Shown piece by piece: positions 5,998-6,388 of a stretch of 6,388 bases of DNA. This DNA is from Ruminiclostridium sp. (lineage in GTDB: Bacteria > Bacillota > Clostridia > DSM-8532). The DNA is taken from NCBI GenBank assembly GCA_003535195.1, contig DOHN01000028.1:39617-46004 (forward strand), written 5' to 3'. Numbering within the stretch: the stretch's first letter is position 1; every line of letters starts with the position of its first letter. Under the pieces are notes generated by a model. That model saw only the letters and a list, made by a program, of their open reading frames with translations. It had not been told where the DNA came from and searched no databases. The translations under genes were made by a program, and so were the position numbers.

Positions 5998-6034
5998 AAT
6001 GGGAAGTACCGGTTGGTGCTTCCCATTTTCTATT
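5998..6034 (+). terminator. Intrinsic terminator, expression platform of the TPP riboswitch
   Basis: A 13-base-pair stem (5998-6010 with 6015-6027, one G-U pair, the rest Watson-Crick) closes a GGTT loop (6011-6014) and runs into TTTTCTATT. It sits 16 bases after the aptamer and 30 bases before the cytX start codon. This is the expected OFF-state hairpin of a transcription-terminating TPP riboswitch. Confidence 0.9.
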
Positions 6035-6064
6035 CAATACTATCTACTTAAAGGAGAACAGTAT

Positions 6065-6388
6065 ATGGAAAATCAAAAGACTTCGGTTTTCAGCAATGGG
6101 CTGATCTGGTTTGGAGCAGCGGTGTCCATAGCCGAGATCCTCACCGGCACACTCATTGCACCTCTGGGTTTTGTAAAGGGCCTTGGGGCAATTCTTCTGG
6201 GACATGCCATCGGCTGCATATTAATGTATTTTGCCGGGTTGATCGGTGCGAGAACAGAAAAAAGCGCCATGGATACAGTAAAGATTTCCTTTGGCAGTAA
6301 AGGCGCTCTGCTTTTTTCGGTACTGAACATTCTCCAGCTTGTTGGCTGGACGGCGGTTATGATTATCGGCGGTGCCAGAGCAACCGGC
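6065..6388 (+). CDS. cytX: Hydroxymethylpyrimidine transporter CytX (NCS1 family), 3' end cut by window edge
   Basis: Membrane permease thought to import hydroxymethylpyrimidine, a thiamine precursor; member of the nucleobase:cation symporter-1 family. The visible 108 residues begin MENQKTSVFSNGLIWFGAAVSIAEI. They contain the N-terminal NCS1 helix with WFGAAVSIAEILTGTLIAPLG (15-35), GLGAILLGHAIGC (39-51) and ISFGSKGALLFSVLNILQLVGWTAVMI (77-103), all characteristic of CytX. The ATG at 6065 follows AAAGGAG (6050-6056) by eight bases. Control by the TPP riboswitch immediately upstream strongly supports the thiamine assignment. Relatives are about 400 residues, so about a quarter is present. Other thiamine genes may follow off the right edge. 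Confidence 0.93.
   Translation, partial: MENQKTSVFSNGLIWFGAAVSIAEILTGTLIAPLGFVKGLGAILLGHAIGCILMYFAGLIGARTEKSAMDTVKISFGSKGALLFSVLNILQLVGWTAVMIIGGARATG

Noticed and set aside
6073..6330. Minus-strand reading frame opposite cytX
   Set aside because: It is antisense to a clear NCS1 transporter that has its own promoter, riboswitch and ribosome binding site; no independent support.

Overview
The window looks like chromosome of a low-to-mid GC Gram-positive anaerobe, most likely a Clostridia-class Firmicute. The signs are strong AGGAGG-type ribosome binding sites, a lipoprotein solute-binding protein, consensus sigma-A promoters, a small CmpB-family membrane protein typical of Clostridia, and a TPP riboswitch in front of cytX. 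No species can be named from sequence alone.

The left four fifths (1 to about 5242) is a minus-strand carbohydrate-uptake locus. In transcription order it holds a LacI-family repressor (5121-4132), a lipobox-anchored type-1 periplasmic-binding lipoprotein (3977-2886), a double-domain RbsA-type ATPase (2824-1328), a complete RbsC-like permease (1298-285) and a second, different permease that overlaps it by 14 bases and runs off the left edge. This is a complete import machine: lipoprotein receptor, two-NBD ATPase and probably a heterodimeric permease. The substrate is not decided by the sequence. The receptor has the scaffold of LsrB/RhaS-type proteins, but its likely ligand residues differ from those recalled for the AI-2 receptor, so AI-2 should not be assumed.

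Regulation is legible. A perfect 28-bp palindrome with the CG-centred core TGGGTAAACGTTTACCCA lies between the repressor gene and the receptor gene. A degenerate copy (14 of 18 bases) sits over the predicted start point of a near-consensus promoter for the repressor gene. This points to one LacI protein controlling both the transporter and itself. A second, unrelated 20-bp dyad lies closer to the receptor gene, in the spacer of a weak candidate promoter.

The right fifth is on the plus strand and looks unrelated to sugar uptake. It holds a complete 133-residue four-helix CmpB-family membrane protein (5410-5811), whose transcript appears to have almost no leader. After it comes a thiamine-precursor module: a consensus extended -10 promoter, a TPP riboswitch, a strong intrinsic terminator, and the first 108 codons of cytX, a hydroxymethylpyrimidine transporter. 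Thiamine pyrophosphate should switch cytX off by premature termination.

I found no CRISPR array, transposon, tRNA, rRNA or phage gene, and no wholly new system. The parts most worth a second look are the operator layout, the unexplained second dyad and the orphan ligand specificity of the receptor.
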